Of a stretch of 64,000 nucleotides of DNA, positions 18,247-27,173 are shown in pieces; positions within the stretch are counted from its first letter, which is position 1; each line of letters opens with the position of its first letter. The translations under genes and the position numbers were made by a program. A model generated the notes under the pieces. That model was not told the DNA's origin, searched no databases, and saw nothing but the letters and a program-made list of their open reading frames with translations. Origin of the DNA: an uncultured Clostridia bacterium (GTDB lineage Bacteria > Bacillota > Clostridia > Christensenellales > Borkfalkiaceae); NCBI GenBank assembly GCA_947627765.1, contig CANQXA010000002.1:1-64000 (forward strand). Reading direction: 5' to 3'.

Positions 18247-19236
18247 ATGTGGGACGTCGTTTTAGACGCGCTATTGGATACGCTCAAACTCTTCCCGTTT
18301 TTGCTGCTCCTCTATATTTTGATCGAACTCATGGAGCACAACACGGGAGTCGGCAGACCCCGCCGCGCGCTCGCAGGGAAGGGGGCTCCCGCCCTCGGCG
18401 CCGCCCTCGGCGTGGTGCCCATGTGCGGATTTTCCGTGATGGCGGCAAAGCTCTACGAGCATAGGCATCTCACCGTCGGAACGTTGCTCGCGGTCTTTAT
18501 CACGACGAGCGACGAGGGCGTTCTCGTTCTCCTTCTCTCCGACTTCGATTGGCAACGCAAGCTCATTTCCGTCGCCGCGCTCATCGGGACGAAACTCGTC
18601 CTCGCGCTGGTCACGGGGTATCTCGCCGAGCTCCTCTTCCGCACCGAGCCCGCGCCCCTTCCCGCCGATCATCATTTCCATCATGATCATCATGACCACA
18701 AAGAGGGGGACCATGTCCGCGGTCATGCGCACGAAAACGTCCATGAAGCGGCGGACGGCGAGCCGCACGGCGATCATGAACACGGCGACTGCGAATGCGC
18801 GGAGCTCTCTCCCTGCGAGCACAAGCACGAGAACAAGTGGATGGTCTACCTCGTCTCGCCGCTTCTCCATGCGCTGGAAGTCGCGGCGTTCGTGCTTCTC
18901 GTCAATTTGGCGTTCGGCTTGCTCTTCTATTTGGTCGGGGACGAGAAGGTACTCGGCTTTTTGCAGGGGAGCGGCTATTGGGCGCAACCGGCGGTGTGCG
19001 CGCTGATCGGGCTCATTCCGAACTGTGCCTCGTCCGTCGTCATTGCGGAAGCGTATGCGCTCGGCGGGATCGGATTCGGCGGCTTGCTCGCAGGGCTGAC
19101 CACGGGCGCGGGGCTTGGGTACCTCGTCCTATTCAAAAAGGGCACGAGAAAGCGCGGGGCGGCGGTCGTCGGATTCATGCTCCTTTTGGGGATCGCCGCA
19201 GGATATGCCGCGGGCGCCGTTATGCAGGCGCTCTGA
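18247..19236 (+). CDS. putative metal/arsenic efflux permease with His-rich cytosolic loop
   Basis: ALGVVPMCGFSVMAAKLY...FITTSDEGVLVLLLSD...HHFHHDHHDHKEGDHVRGHAHENVHEAADGEPHGDHEHGDCEC...GLIPNCASSVVIAEAYALG. Confidence 0.75.
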   Translation: MWDVVLDALLDTLKLFPFLLLLYILIELMEHNTGVGRPRRALAGKGAPALGAALGVVPMCGFSVMAAKLYEHRHLTVGTLLAVFITTSDEGVLVLLLSDFDWQRKLISVAALIGTKLVLALVTGYLAELLFRTEPAPLPADHHFHHDHHDHKEGDHVRGHAHENVHEAADGEPHGDHEHGDCECAELSPCEHKHENKWMVYLVSPLLHALEVAAFVLLVNLAFGLLFYLVGDEKVLGFLQGSGYWAQPAVCALIGLIPNCASSVVIAEAYALGGIGFGGLLAGLTTGAGLGYLVLFKKGTRKRGAAVVGFMLLLGIAAGYAAGAVMQAL

Positions 19237-19245
19237 GGGGGAGAA

Positions 19246-20031
19246 ATGACCGCAACACAACTTTTGGAACGCACTTCGCTCTTTTTGCTCGATTTGGACG
19301 GGACAGTCTATCTCGGAGAGCGGCCCATCGGCGATATGAGGCGGACCCTTGCCCGTCTTCGCGGGATGGGGAAGCGGCTCGTCTACCTCACAAACAATTC
19401 CTCCAAAACAGAGGCGCAGTACCGCGAAAAGCTGAAGCGCGTGGGGCTCTGGGAAGAGGGCGACGGGGTGTATACCTCGGGCATGGCTATGGCGGAATAC
19501 CTCAACACCCACGCGGCGGGGAAGCCGATCTACCTTTGCGCGACGGAGGCGGTGCGCGATGAATTCCGCGCGGCGGGGATCGTACTCGACGACCATTCGC
19601 CCGAGATTGCCGTGCTTGCGTACGACGTCGAGCTCACGTTCGGTAAGATCAGAGAGTTCGACCGTCTTCTGCGGCGCGGATTGCCCTTTTATGCGACCCA
19701 CCCCGACGACGTCTGCCCGACTGCGGACGGCTCCATGCCCGACGTGGGCTCCTTCCTCGCGATGTTCGGGCGTTCCTCCCGCCGCACGCCCGACGTGATC
19801 GTCGGCAAGCCCTATCCCTTTATGGCAGAGGGGTTGGAGCGGCGTTACGGCATCCCGCGGAGCGCCATGTGTATGGCGGGGGACAGGATGCACACCGACA
19901 TCCGTTTTGCCAACAACAGCGGGATCATGAGCGTGCTCGTGTTATCCGGGGAGACCACGGCGGAGACGGTGAAGTCCTTCCCCGATACGCCCGATTTGGT
20001 GCTCTCCGATTTGAATCAAATTTTCAACTGA
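19246..20031 (+). CDS. HAD-IIA family hydrolase (NagD-like)
   Basis: LFLLDLDGTVYLGERPIGD...LTNNSSKT...GKPYPFMAEG...AGDRMHTDI. Confidence 0.92.
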   Translation: MTATQLLERTSLFLLDLDGTVYLGERPIGDMRRTLARLRGMGKRLVYLTNNSSKTEAQYREKLKRVGLWEEGDGVYTSGMAMAEYLNTHAAGKPIYLCATEAVRDEFRAAGIVLDDHSPEIAVLAYDVELTFGKIREFDRLLRRGLPFYATHPDDVCPTADGSMPDVGSFLAMFGRSSRRTPDVIVGKPYPFMAEGLERRYGIPRSAMCMAGDRMHTDIRFANNSGIMSVLVLSGETTAETVKSFPDTPDLVLSDLNQIFN

Positions 20032-20108
20032 CCGCAAAATGCGCGTTTGAAAGTTGTCCGCGCGTGGTATAAAACAGTGATAAGCCGCAGACCGCGGCGG
20101 AGGTAGCT

Positions 20109-20411
20109 ATGCAGGAACTGACCATTCTTTCCAAGGAACCCCTCACGGTAGGGCTTTCGGGCGAGATCGATTCCCGGAACGCCGATGAATTCTACCGCGA
20201 GGTCTCGGAACTGTATCCCGCGCAGGGCGATCTGATCTTCGACTGCGCCAAGCTGGAATTTATCGATTCCACCACGCTCGGGACGTTCGTCAAGCTGCTG
20301 AAACGGGTGAAGGAGCACGGAGGCAAGATGATCCTGCGCCGCCTTTCGCCCCGTTTGAAGAAGCTGTTCGTCATCTGCGCGCTCGACACCATTCTGGAGA
20401 TAGAGGAATGA
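20109..20411 (+). CDS. STAS-domain anti-sigma factor antagonist
   Basis: VGLSGEIDSRNADEFYREV...LIFDCAKLEFIDSTTLGTFVKLLKR. Confidence 0.88.
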   Translation: MQELTILSKEPLTVGLSGEIDSRNADEFYREVSELYPAQGDLIFDCAKLEFIDSTTLGTFVKLLKRVKEHGGKMILRRLSPRLKKLFVICALDTILEIEE

Positions 20412-20767
20412 ACGACGTAACGTTGAACGTGCCGCTCGACGGCGCGATCATGACGACTGTCCGCCTGACCGCGGGCGGCGTCTGCTCCCTCCTCGGCTTG
20501 GACCTCGACCGCAGTGAGGACTGCAAGGTCTGCGTGACGGAGAGCCTTCTTTTGCTCCAACACGCGGGGTTCGGGCGCGCCGAGATCTGCTTTTCGGAGG
20601 AGCGCGGGCTCGGCGTACGCATCGAGGGCAGAGAGCAGGCAGGTTGTACGGGGGAGGCGCCCGAGGACGCCATCTCCGCCGCTCTTCTCTCCGCGCTGGC
20701 GGAGGACGTCGTCACGGAGCGGGAAGAGGGAAGATTGACCCGCATCGGATTCCGCTTCACGCTTTAA
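20408..20767 (+). CDS. degenerate GHKL/anti-sigma-like protein
   Basis: Position between STAS and sigma genes; ESLLLLQHAG resembles an N-box lacking Asn. Confidence 0.55.
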   Translation: MNDVTLNVPLDGAIMTTVRLTAGGVCSLLGLDLDRSEDCKVCVTESLLLLQHAGFGRAEICFSEERGLGVRIEGREQAGCTGEAPEDAISAALLSALAEDVVTEREEGRLTRIGFRFTL

Positions 20768-20785
20768 TTTCTTTTTACGCTATCC

Positions 20786-21511
20786 ATGGAAGAAGAGGAG
20801 CTCTTTCGACAATACAGGGAAACGGGCAAGCTCGAACTTCGGAACGAGATCGCCGAGAAGTACCTCTATATCGCCGCCGTCCTCGCGAAGAAGTTTTCGG
20901 GGCGGGGCGTGGAGTACGACGACCTCTATCAGGTCGCCTCGCTTGCGCTACTCAAGGGGATCGACCGCTTCGACGAAGGGAAGGGGGTCAAGTTCTCCAC
21001 GTTCATCACGCCGACCATCACGGGAGAGATCAAAAATTACTTCCGCGACCGCTCCCGTTTGATCCATTTGCCCCGCCGCGTCGCCGAACTCAGGACGGAA
21101 GCGCGGCTCGTAGCAGGTCAGATCCTCACCGAAACGGGGAAAAAGCCCTCCGCGCGCGAACTTGCGGAGCGGCTCGGCGTCTCGGAGGAAGAGATCGTCA
21201 GCGCGCTCGAAGCGGGCGGCGTCGTCTCGTTGGACCGTCCCGTCGAGGACGAAGAGGGGACTTCCTATTACGACGTCATTCCCGACCGCGAGGACGTCTT
21301 CGAACAGCTCGAGAACCGCGAGGAGATCAAATCGCTGCTCTCCGACCTCGCCCCGTCCGAGCAGGAACTGATCGGCTACCGCTTCGGCGAAGAGCTCTCC
21401 CAAACGGAGACGGCGCGCCGCATGGGCGTTTCGCAGATGTTCGTATCCCGCATGGAGCGGAGAGTGCTCGCGCGGCTCAGAGAAAAGCTCGCAAAGGGGA
21501 TGGCAGAATGA
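20786..21511 (+). CDS. RNA polymerase sigma factor, SigB/SigF/SigG-type
   Basis: LYIAAVLAKKFSGRGVEYDDLYQVASLALLKGIDRFDEGKGVKFSTFITPTITGEIKNYFRD; C-terminal HTH TETARRMGVSQMFVSRMERRVLARLRE. Confidence 0.93.
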   Translation: MEEEELFRQYRETGKLELRNEIAEKYLYIAAVLAKKFSGRGVEYDDLYQVASLALLKGIDRFDEGKGVKFSTFITPTITGEIKNYFRDRSRLIHLPRRVAELRTEARLVAGQILTETGKKPSARELAERLGVSEEEIVSALEAGGVVSLDRPVEDEEGTSYYDVIPDREDVFEQLENREEIKSLLSDLAPSEQELIGYRFGEELSQTETARRMGVSQMFVSRMERRVLARLREKLAKGMAE

Positions 21512-21861
21512 AAGCGATCGTTGCCGATTACAAAGGGCTCGGCGCCGCGCTCGAAGATCTTTGCGCCTTTTTGGAGGGACTGCCCGAGGCGGTCGTCTTC
21601 GACAGCAAGCTCGTCGCCATGGAACTGCTCTCCAACGTCTTACAGCACGGCGGCGGCAGGGCGACGTTCTCATACGTCCGCGAGGGGAACGAGATCAAGA
21701 TGTCTGTGCGCGGCGAACGGGACTTCCGCCCGCCCGAACATCCCATCCTCGTCCCGCAGAGCGCCGAACGCGGCAGAGGGCTTTATATCGTAGACCGCCT
21801 CGTCTCGCGGCGTTTCTATTCCCCCGAGGAGGGGACGGTCGTCATCTTGAAGGTAGAATAA
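21508..21861 (+). CDS. GHKL ATPase domain protein (anti-sigma kinase-like)
   Basis: VAMELLSNVLQHGGGRATF...ERGRGLYIVDRLVSRR; ATGA overlap with sigma gene. Confidence 0.75.
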   Translation: MKAIVADYKGLGAALEDLCAFLEGLPEAVVFDSKLVAMELLSNVLQHGGGRATFSYVREGNEIKMSVRGERDFRPPEHPILVPQSAERGRGLYIVDRLVSRRFYSPEEGTVVILKVE

Positions 21862-21925
21862 AAAGGCTCGCGGGAGCCTTTTTTGATTGCCGTTTAGATT
21901 TTCTTGCTTATAAGGATAAAAGAAA

Positions 21926-21956
21926 GGTCCGCCCGAATTTCGGGCGGACCTTTCGG
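21926..21956. terminator. bidirectional rho-independent terminator
   Basis: aaggtccgcccgaatttcgggcggaccttt. Confidence 0.85.
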
Positions 21957-21966
21957 TCAAAGCCGA

Positions 21967-24033
21967 TCAGTGATTTGCATAGCTGTAGATCTTGTCGAGC
22001 AAGCCGTCGGTGATGTAGGGACGGAACTTGCCGAGCGAGACGAACACCTTGCGGAAGAACGCCGTATTGTCGCCGCCGATGACGTAAGCGGGGATCCCGA
22101 AGTCACCCTTCGTCTTGGCGATGAACAGGTCGCAGAACTCCGTTCTCTCGGGCCCGGTCAGGCTCGTCATGAATGCGTCGTAGGCGTATTCCTGCTGAGG
22201 CTGGGTTGCGGGCTGCTGATAAGCGGGCTGAGGAGCGGGTTGATAAGCGGGCTGAGGCTGAGGCGCGGGCAGAGCCTGGGGAGCAGGCTGTGCGGAAGCC
22301 GTATTGCCGGCCGCGATCTCGATCATTCTGCGCTCGAAATCAGTCAGAGGTTGGGGCTCGGGCTGAGGTTCGGGTTTAGCGGCAGGTTGGGGTTCGGGTT
22401 GGGGAGCCGGTTGCACAGCAGGCTGGTATGCGGGCATATAAGGATAGGGCGCATAGGGAGCAGGCTGAGGAAAAAAGGGCTGCGGCTGATATGCGGGCAT
22501 ATAAGGATAGGGCGCATAGGGAGCAGGCTGAGGATAAACCGGCTGAGGTACGGGTTGATAGACGGGCTGAGGCGCCGGCTGCTGATATGCAGGTTGAGGC
22601 GCAGGTTGCGGCTGAGGCGCGGGCTGCTGATATGCAGGCTGAGGAGCAGGTTGCGGCTGAGGAGCCGGCTGCTGATAGATGGGCTGAGGTACAGGGGTCG
22701 GCATCTGAAGGATCATGACGGGCGGCGTTGCAGGAGCCTGTACGATCACAGGACCGGACTGAGGCGGGTAAGCGGGCTGCTGAGGCGGCTGAGGCTGATA
22801 GATGGGCTGTACCACAGGGATGATCGCGGGCTGAGAGGTGGGCTGAGGAGCGGGCGTATAAGCGGGCTGAGGAGCCGGCGTGTAGGCAGGCTGGGGAGCG
22901 GGCTGATATGCGGGCTGCTGGGTATTGCCGATGAATTCTTCGGTCGCATAGTCGTGCTCTCTGTCGAGATCGTCGGCCTCAAGTTCGGCTTCCGCTCTCT
23001 TGGCTTTGAGCTTCGCACGGCGGCGCGCCACGAGCACGGCGTTGAGAACGCTGAGCAAGAAGATGACGAGCGTGCCGATGAGAAGGGTCAGCGTGCTGAC
23101 ATAGGAGTGGGTGATGAACGCCCAACGGTTGCCGCCTGTGACTGTCGCGGGAGCCACGATGTAGGCGATACAGATAAACAGAACGGAGGCGAAGAGTACG
23201 CCGTAACGGACTGCGTCAAACACATAGTAGCGCTTCCCGTTCATGCGGGCGACCGAGAAGATGATATTGACGCCGAGCGCGATCAGGAAGATGTAGAACG
23301 CGATCCCAAGCAATTTGTTCGCGGCATAGAGCGTGTGGGTTGCGGTCAGCACCGAGAAGGAATATGCGAAGGAGTTGGGATATACGCAAGCGATCGCGCA
23401 GACGAGCAGAAGCAGGGTGACTACGACGTTGATGATGCCCGTGCTCTTTCTGCGGCAGATCGACGTTACGAACAGGATGATAAGCGTGATGAGCGAAATG
23501 GCGGCGAGAGGAATATCGAAGGAGAAGTTGAGCCAAGCGACTCCGAAGAGCCCGCTGAAAGCGAGCTTCGCTTCACCTGCGCCGGCGAACATCACATAGA
23601 GAAGGGGCCAAGTATACGCGAGCGCAACGATGATCCCGCTTGCAAGGGCGCAGTTTCTCGCCGTCTTGCCGTTCGTGATGCACGCCGCGATCCCGAGTGC
23701 GAGAGACGCGAGAACGGAGATCGCGAGAAGGAGAGGCATCGCAAAGCCGGCAAGGGACGAAAGCGCCGCCTGGAAGCCTTGGTTGAAGACAAACCCGCCG
23801 CCCGTGAAGTAGACCTTGAGCGTCTGGTAGATCCAACCGAACAGCGATTCGGGGATCAGCTTGCTGCCCGCGGTACCCGCAAGGATGACTTCGTTGTGGG
23901 AGAGCCAACCCTTAGTGACTTGCCCGAGCAGCCCAAGGAACAGCCCGGCTACGGCGAGGAGGAAGAAGACGACCCCAAGCACGCGGTAGCGGACGGTGGG
24001 CACTTTGCCCGTGTTCGAATTGTAGTAACTCAT
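21967..24033 (-). CDS. multi-pass membrane protein with long Pro/Gln/Ala-rich repeat region
   Basis: N-terminal hydrophobic segments then (PAPQPAYQQ)n; clear TTGACA-17-TATAAT promoter upstream on - strand. Confidence 0.85.
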   Translation of the reverse strand: MSYYNSNTGKVPTVRYRVLGVVFFLLAVAGLFLGLLGQVTKGWLSHNEVILAGTAGSKLIPESLFGWIYQTLKVYFTGGGFVFNQGFQAALSSLAGFAMPLLLAISVLASLALGIAACITNGKTARNCALASGIIVALAYTWPLLYVMFAGAGEAKLAFSGLFGVAWLNFSFDIPLAAISLITLIILFVTSICRRKSTGIINVVVTLLLLVCAIACVYPNSFAYSFSVLTATHTLYAANKLLGIAFYIFLIALGVNIIFSVARMNGKRYYVFDAVRYGVLFASVLFICIAYIVAPATVTGGNRWAFITHSYVSTLTLLIGTLVIFLLSVLNAVLVARRRAKLKAKRAEAELEADDLDREHDYATEEFIGNTQQPAYQPAPQPAYTPAPQPAYTPAPQPTSQPAIIPVVQPIYQPQPPQQPAYPPQSGPVIVQAPATPPVMILQMPTPVPQPIYQQPAPQPQPAPQPAYQQPAPQPQPAPQPAYQQPAPQPVYQPVPQPVYPQPAPYAPYPYMPAYQPQPFFPQPAPYAPYPYMPAYQPAVQPAPQPEPQPAAKPEPQPEPQPLTDFERRMIEIAAGNTASAQPAPQALPAPQPQPAYQPAPQPAYQQPATQPQQEYAYDAFMTSLTGPERTEFCDLFIAKTKGDFGIPAYVIGGDNTAFFRKVFVSLGKFRPYITDGLLDKIYSYANH

Positions 24034-24303
24034 AACAAACCTCCGTTTTCTGTGTTGAAAACCGTAATACGCTGTATATTATATCACGATTGTTTTTGCG
24101 TGTCAATAACTCGTTTCAAAAAAATGGCGAAAAGTTTCTCTTTTTTTCTTCGAAATGGTCATGTATGCGCGCGCATATGGAAAGAATTGGAGAAAGAGGA
24201 GAAAATGGGATGAAATCTCGCCCGATTTTCACGGCGGGTCTTGCAATTTGGCGGGGACCGTGCTATAATAGTGGAACGGCTTCGAATGCCTTTCGGGGGA
24301 GAT

Positions 24304-25251
24304 ATGGATTTTACTGCCGAACTCAATGCGATTTTGGACGACATCAGGGAAAAGACGGGCGTAGACGTTTCGCTCTCGCCCTATGAGGAGGAGACCGTCT
24401 TTCCCGTGCGCTTCGGGGGGACGGAGCGGGAGATCCGTCTCAAAGGGAAGGGAGAAGAGGCGGAGCGGCTTGCCCGTCTCGTCGCCTATCTCATCGGCGC
24501 CGCCGAACACGAACCCATTGCCGACCGCAAAGCGGAACTCCGCGCCGTCCTGCTCGGCGAAGGGGGAGGTTGGCGCGCCTTCCGCTTCATGACGAAATAT
24601 AATCTGACCGACGCCCGCTGTTTTGCCGTCGCCGTCGTGCCCGACCGCCATCTCGACGAAGCGCAGTCGCACATCGACCGTTGCGTCTTGGAGAACGATT
24701 TCGTGGTCCGCATGGACGACGGGGGGATCGCCGTCGTTAAGTTCCTCGAAGAGGAGCAGACGCCCTACGAATTCGGCGTATTTTTGGCGCAGTCCCTCTA
24801 CGAAGAGTTGGGCGTCAAGGCGAGCGTGGGCGTGGGCTGTGAGATGAACTCCTTCCACGAGATCGCGGTCTCCTACGGGCAGGCGGTCACCGCACTGCGC
24901 ATGAGCGGCATCTTCCACGGGGAGGGGGAAGTCCATTCCTACCGCGAGTATCTTTTGGTACGGATGCTCGAAGACGTACCCAAGGGCCGTCTCAAAGATT
25001 ATTTGGAACAGTTCCGCATCGAGGGCGCCGAGGAAGTCTTCGGCGACGCGGACATGATCGCCACGGCGGAGACCTTTCTCGAGAGCAGTCTCAACATCTC
25101 GGAGACCAGCCGCACCCTCTTCATGCACAGGAACACCCTCGCCTACCGTCTCGATAAGATCGAGAAGGCGACGGGGCTCAACATCCGAAAGTTTTCGGAC
25201 GCGGTCACCTTCCGCGTCATCACCATACTTTACAAATTGCTACAACCGTAA
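24304..25251 (+). CDS. PucR/CdaR-type helix-turn-helix regulator
   Basis: C-terminal TAETFLESSLNISETSRTLFMHRNTLAYRLDKIEKATGLNIRKFSDAVTFRV. Confidence 0.85.
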   Translation: MDFTAELNAILDDIREKTGVDVSLSPYEEETVFPVRFGGTEREIRLKGKGEEAERLARLVAYLIGAAEHEPIADRKAELRAVLLGEGGGWRAFRFMTKYNLTDARCFAVAVVPDRHLDEAQSHIDRCVLENDFVVRMDDGGIAVVKFLEEEQTPYEFGVFLAQSLYEELGVKASVGVGCEMNSFHEIAVSYGQAVTALRMSGIFHGEGEVHSYREYLLVRMLEDVPKGRLKDYLEQFRIEGAEEVFGDADMIATAETFLESSLNISETSRTLFMHRNTLAYRLDKIEKATGLNIRKFSDAVTFRVITILYKLLQP

Positions 25252-25261
25252 AGGAGGGACC

Positions 25262-26581
25262 ATGAAACAAAAACAGGAGAATACCGAGGAAAAGACCCGC
25301 GGGACTTTGCCGGAGGGGAGGAAACGGGCGGCGGCTGTGCTCGGTTGCGCCGCGCTCGCCCTCCTCTTTTTCTTCGCGGGATGGTACGGGCGTTGGTTCG
25401 CGCTCGGGGAACGGGCGCGCAGTCTGCTCTGGGCGGTCGATACCGCGGAAAAGAATTACTATTGGGGCGTGACGGAGGACGAGCTTTACAGCCGCCTCTA
25501 CGACGTCTTCGCGCTCGATCCCTATTCCCGTTATTATACGGAAGAGGAATACGCCGAAGTGCTCGCGGCGGGCGAGGGCGAAGAGAACGACTTCGGTATT
25601 TCGGTCAGCAAGATCGAGACGAACGGCAAGATCAGGATCTACAGCGTAACGGGCAATTCCTCCGCCGAGCGGGCGGGCGTCCTCCCCGGGATGTACATCT
25701 ACCGATACGGCGCCGAGGAGGACGAACTTTCGGAGGGAACGGCAGAGGAGCTTGTCTCTTTCGCGTCGTCCGCGCACGAAGGAATGTATCTCGAATGCGG
25801 ATTTTCCCAAGAGGGGACGGACGCCACGCTGTATTTCGTCCAAAGCGCTCCCTATCTCGTTTCGGAATGCCTCTACCGCGACAGCGGCGAAGGGGTGCGC
25901 TACGACGTACAGACGAAGACCTTCCGCAGTTCCCCCGCGGGAGCCCTCCCCTCGCTGCCGGGGGAGTACGGGTATCTTCGGCTCGGGCGGTTCTACGGCC
26001 ATGCGGCGGAGGAGACGGCGGCTTGTCTTGCCCGCATGAAGGAGCGGGGCAGGACAAACCTCATCCTCGATCTCCGCGGAAACGGCGGCGGATACATGAG
26101 CGTCTTGCGCGCGGTCGCCGCCTATTTTCTCAGGGACGCCGAGGAGAAGCGCCCCGTCGTGGCGGAAGTGCGGTATAAGAGCGGGAAGAGGGAGGTCTAC
26201 CGCGCCCCTTCAAACCGCTTTTCGGAGTACTTTTCGCCCGACGCGCGCATCGTGATCCTCGCGGACGAGAACACCGCCTCCGCCTCCGAGTGTCTCATCG
26301 GCGCGCTCGTCTCGTACGGGACCGTCGGCTACGAAGACATCTTCCTCCGCGCGCAGAACGGCGCCGCCAAGACGTACGGGAAGGGCATCATGCAGTCCCA
26401 CTATTCCGACGCAAACGGCAACGTTCTGAAACTGACCTCGGCGGGCGTCTATTGGCCCAACGGGACGACCATCCACGGCAAGGGCGTGACGGCGGAGGAC
26501 GGCGCGGTAGCGATCGAGGCGCCTGTCCTTCCTTCGGAGCAGGACGAAATGCTCGAGCGCGCGATCGCCATGCTCGCTTAG
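25262..26581 (+). CDS. S41 family peptidase (C-terminal processing protease-like)
   Basis: ALDPYSRYYTEEEYAEVL...PDZ-like...NLILDLRGNGGGYMSVL...VILADENTASASECLIGAL. Confidence 0.93.
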   Translation: MKQKQENTEEKTRGTLPEGRKRAAAVLGCAALALLFFFAGWYGRWFALGERARSLLWAVDTAEKNYYWGVTEDELYSRLYDVFALDPYSRYYTEEEYAEVLAAGEGEENDFGISVSKIETNGKIRIYSVTGNSSAERAGVLPGMYIYRYGAEEDELSEGTAEELVSFASSAHEGMYLECGFSQEGTDATLYFVQSAPYLVSECLYRDSGEGVRYDVQTKTFRSSPAGALPSLPGEYGYLRLGRFYGHAAEETAACLARMKERGRTNLILDLRGNGGGYMSVLRAVAAYFLRDAEEKRPVVAEVRYKSGKREVYRAPSNRFSEYFSPDARIVILADENTASASECLIGALVSYGTVGYEDIFLRAQNGAAKTYGKGIMQSHYSDANGNVLKLTSAGVYWPNGTTIHGKGVTAEDGAVAIEAPVLPSEQDEMLERAIAMLA

Positions 26582-26823
26582 CCGAGACGGGCGAGATATT
26601 CTTCCAATATGGTTCGCGGGCCGACCTCTTTTTGGGGTCGGCTCTCTTCTTTTTCCGCCTGTTCCGACGGCTTACTTTCGGGCATGGTACCGCCGTTTTG
26701 CGTGAAAGCCGCGATGAGGTCGCGGTTTTCCCTGTAAAATGCGAGGAAGGAGGAGAGGCGCTCTTTGAGCGTCGGATCCTCGGAGATAAAGAAGAGAACG
26801 AAGAGCAAGAGATAAGATTCCAT
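26578..26823 (-). CDS. small hypothetical protein, hydrophobic N-terminus
   Basis: MESYLLLFVLFFISEDPTLKERLSSFLAFYRENRDLIAAF. Confidence 0.5.
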   Translation of the reverse strand: MESYLLLFVLFFISEDPTLKERLSSFLAFYRENRDLIAAFTQNGGTMPESKPSEQAEKEESRPQKEVGPRTILEEYLARLG

Positions 26824-26885
26824 GCCGCATTGTATGAAGATCACCTCCGTTTTGTGCGCGGCATACAATGGGAACGGAGGTGACT

Positions 26886-27161
26886 ATGGACGATTTTGCG
26901 AGCTTTGTTCCTTCGGGCAAGAAGGACGGCGCAGAGGACGAAGAATGGATGCGGGAAGCGGAGAAACTGCTCGCTTCCTGCAAGGGAAAGAGCGAGCGGG
27001 AGCTCCTCGGGGAGATCTATGCGCGCGCCGTCGAAGGAAGACGGGCGGGCACCCTCACCGACGAGCAGATCGACCTCTTTTGCAGCCGTATCGCGCCCCT
27101 TCTCGACGGCGGCAAGCGGAAGCGGCTGAAAAAGATCGCGGAGGAGCTCAAAAAGCTGTAA
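26886..27161 (+). CDS. small hypothetical protein
   Basis: MDDFASFVPSGKKDGAEDEEWMREAEKLL; RBS cggaggtgact. Confidence 0.6.
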   Translation: MDDFASFVPSGKKDGAEDEEWMREAEKLLASCKGKSERELLGEIYARAVEGRRAGTLTDEQIDLFCSRIAPLLDGGKRKRLKKIAEELKKL

Positions 27162-27173
27162 CCCGAAGACGGC

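Noticed and set aside
21904-24213. 769-aa + strand ORF (and similar long antisense ORFs at 46161-47861, 48221-50326, 15759-17234, 51638-53149)
   Set aside because: Exactly antisense to well-supported genes; composition is an artefact of GC-rich codon usage or repeats.
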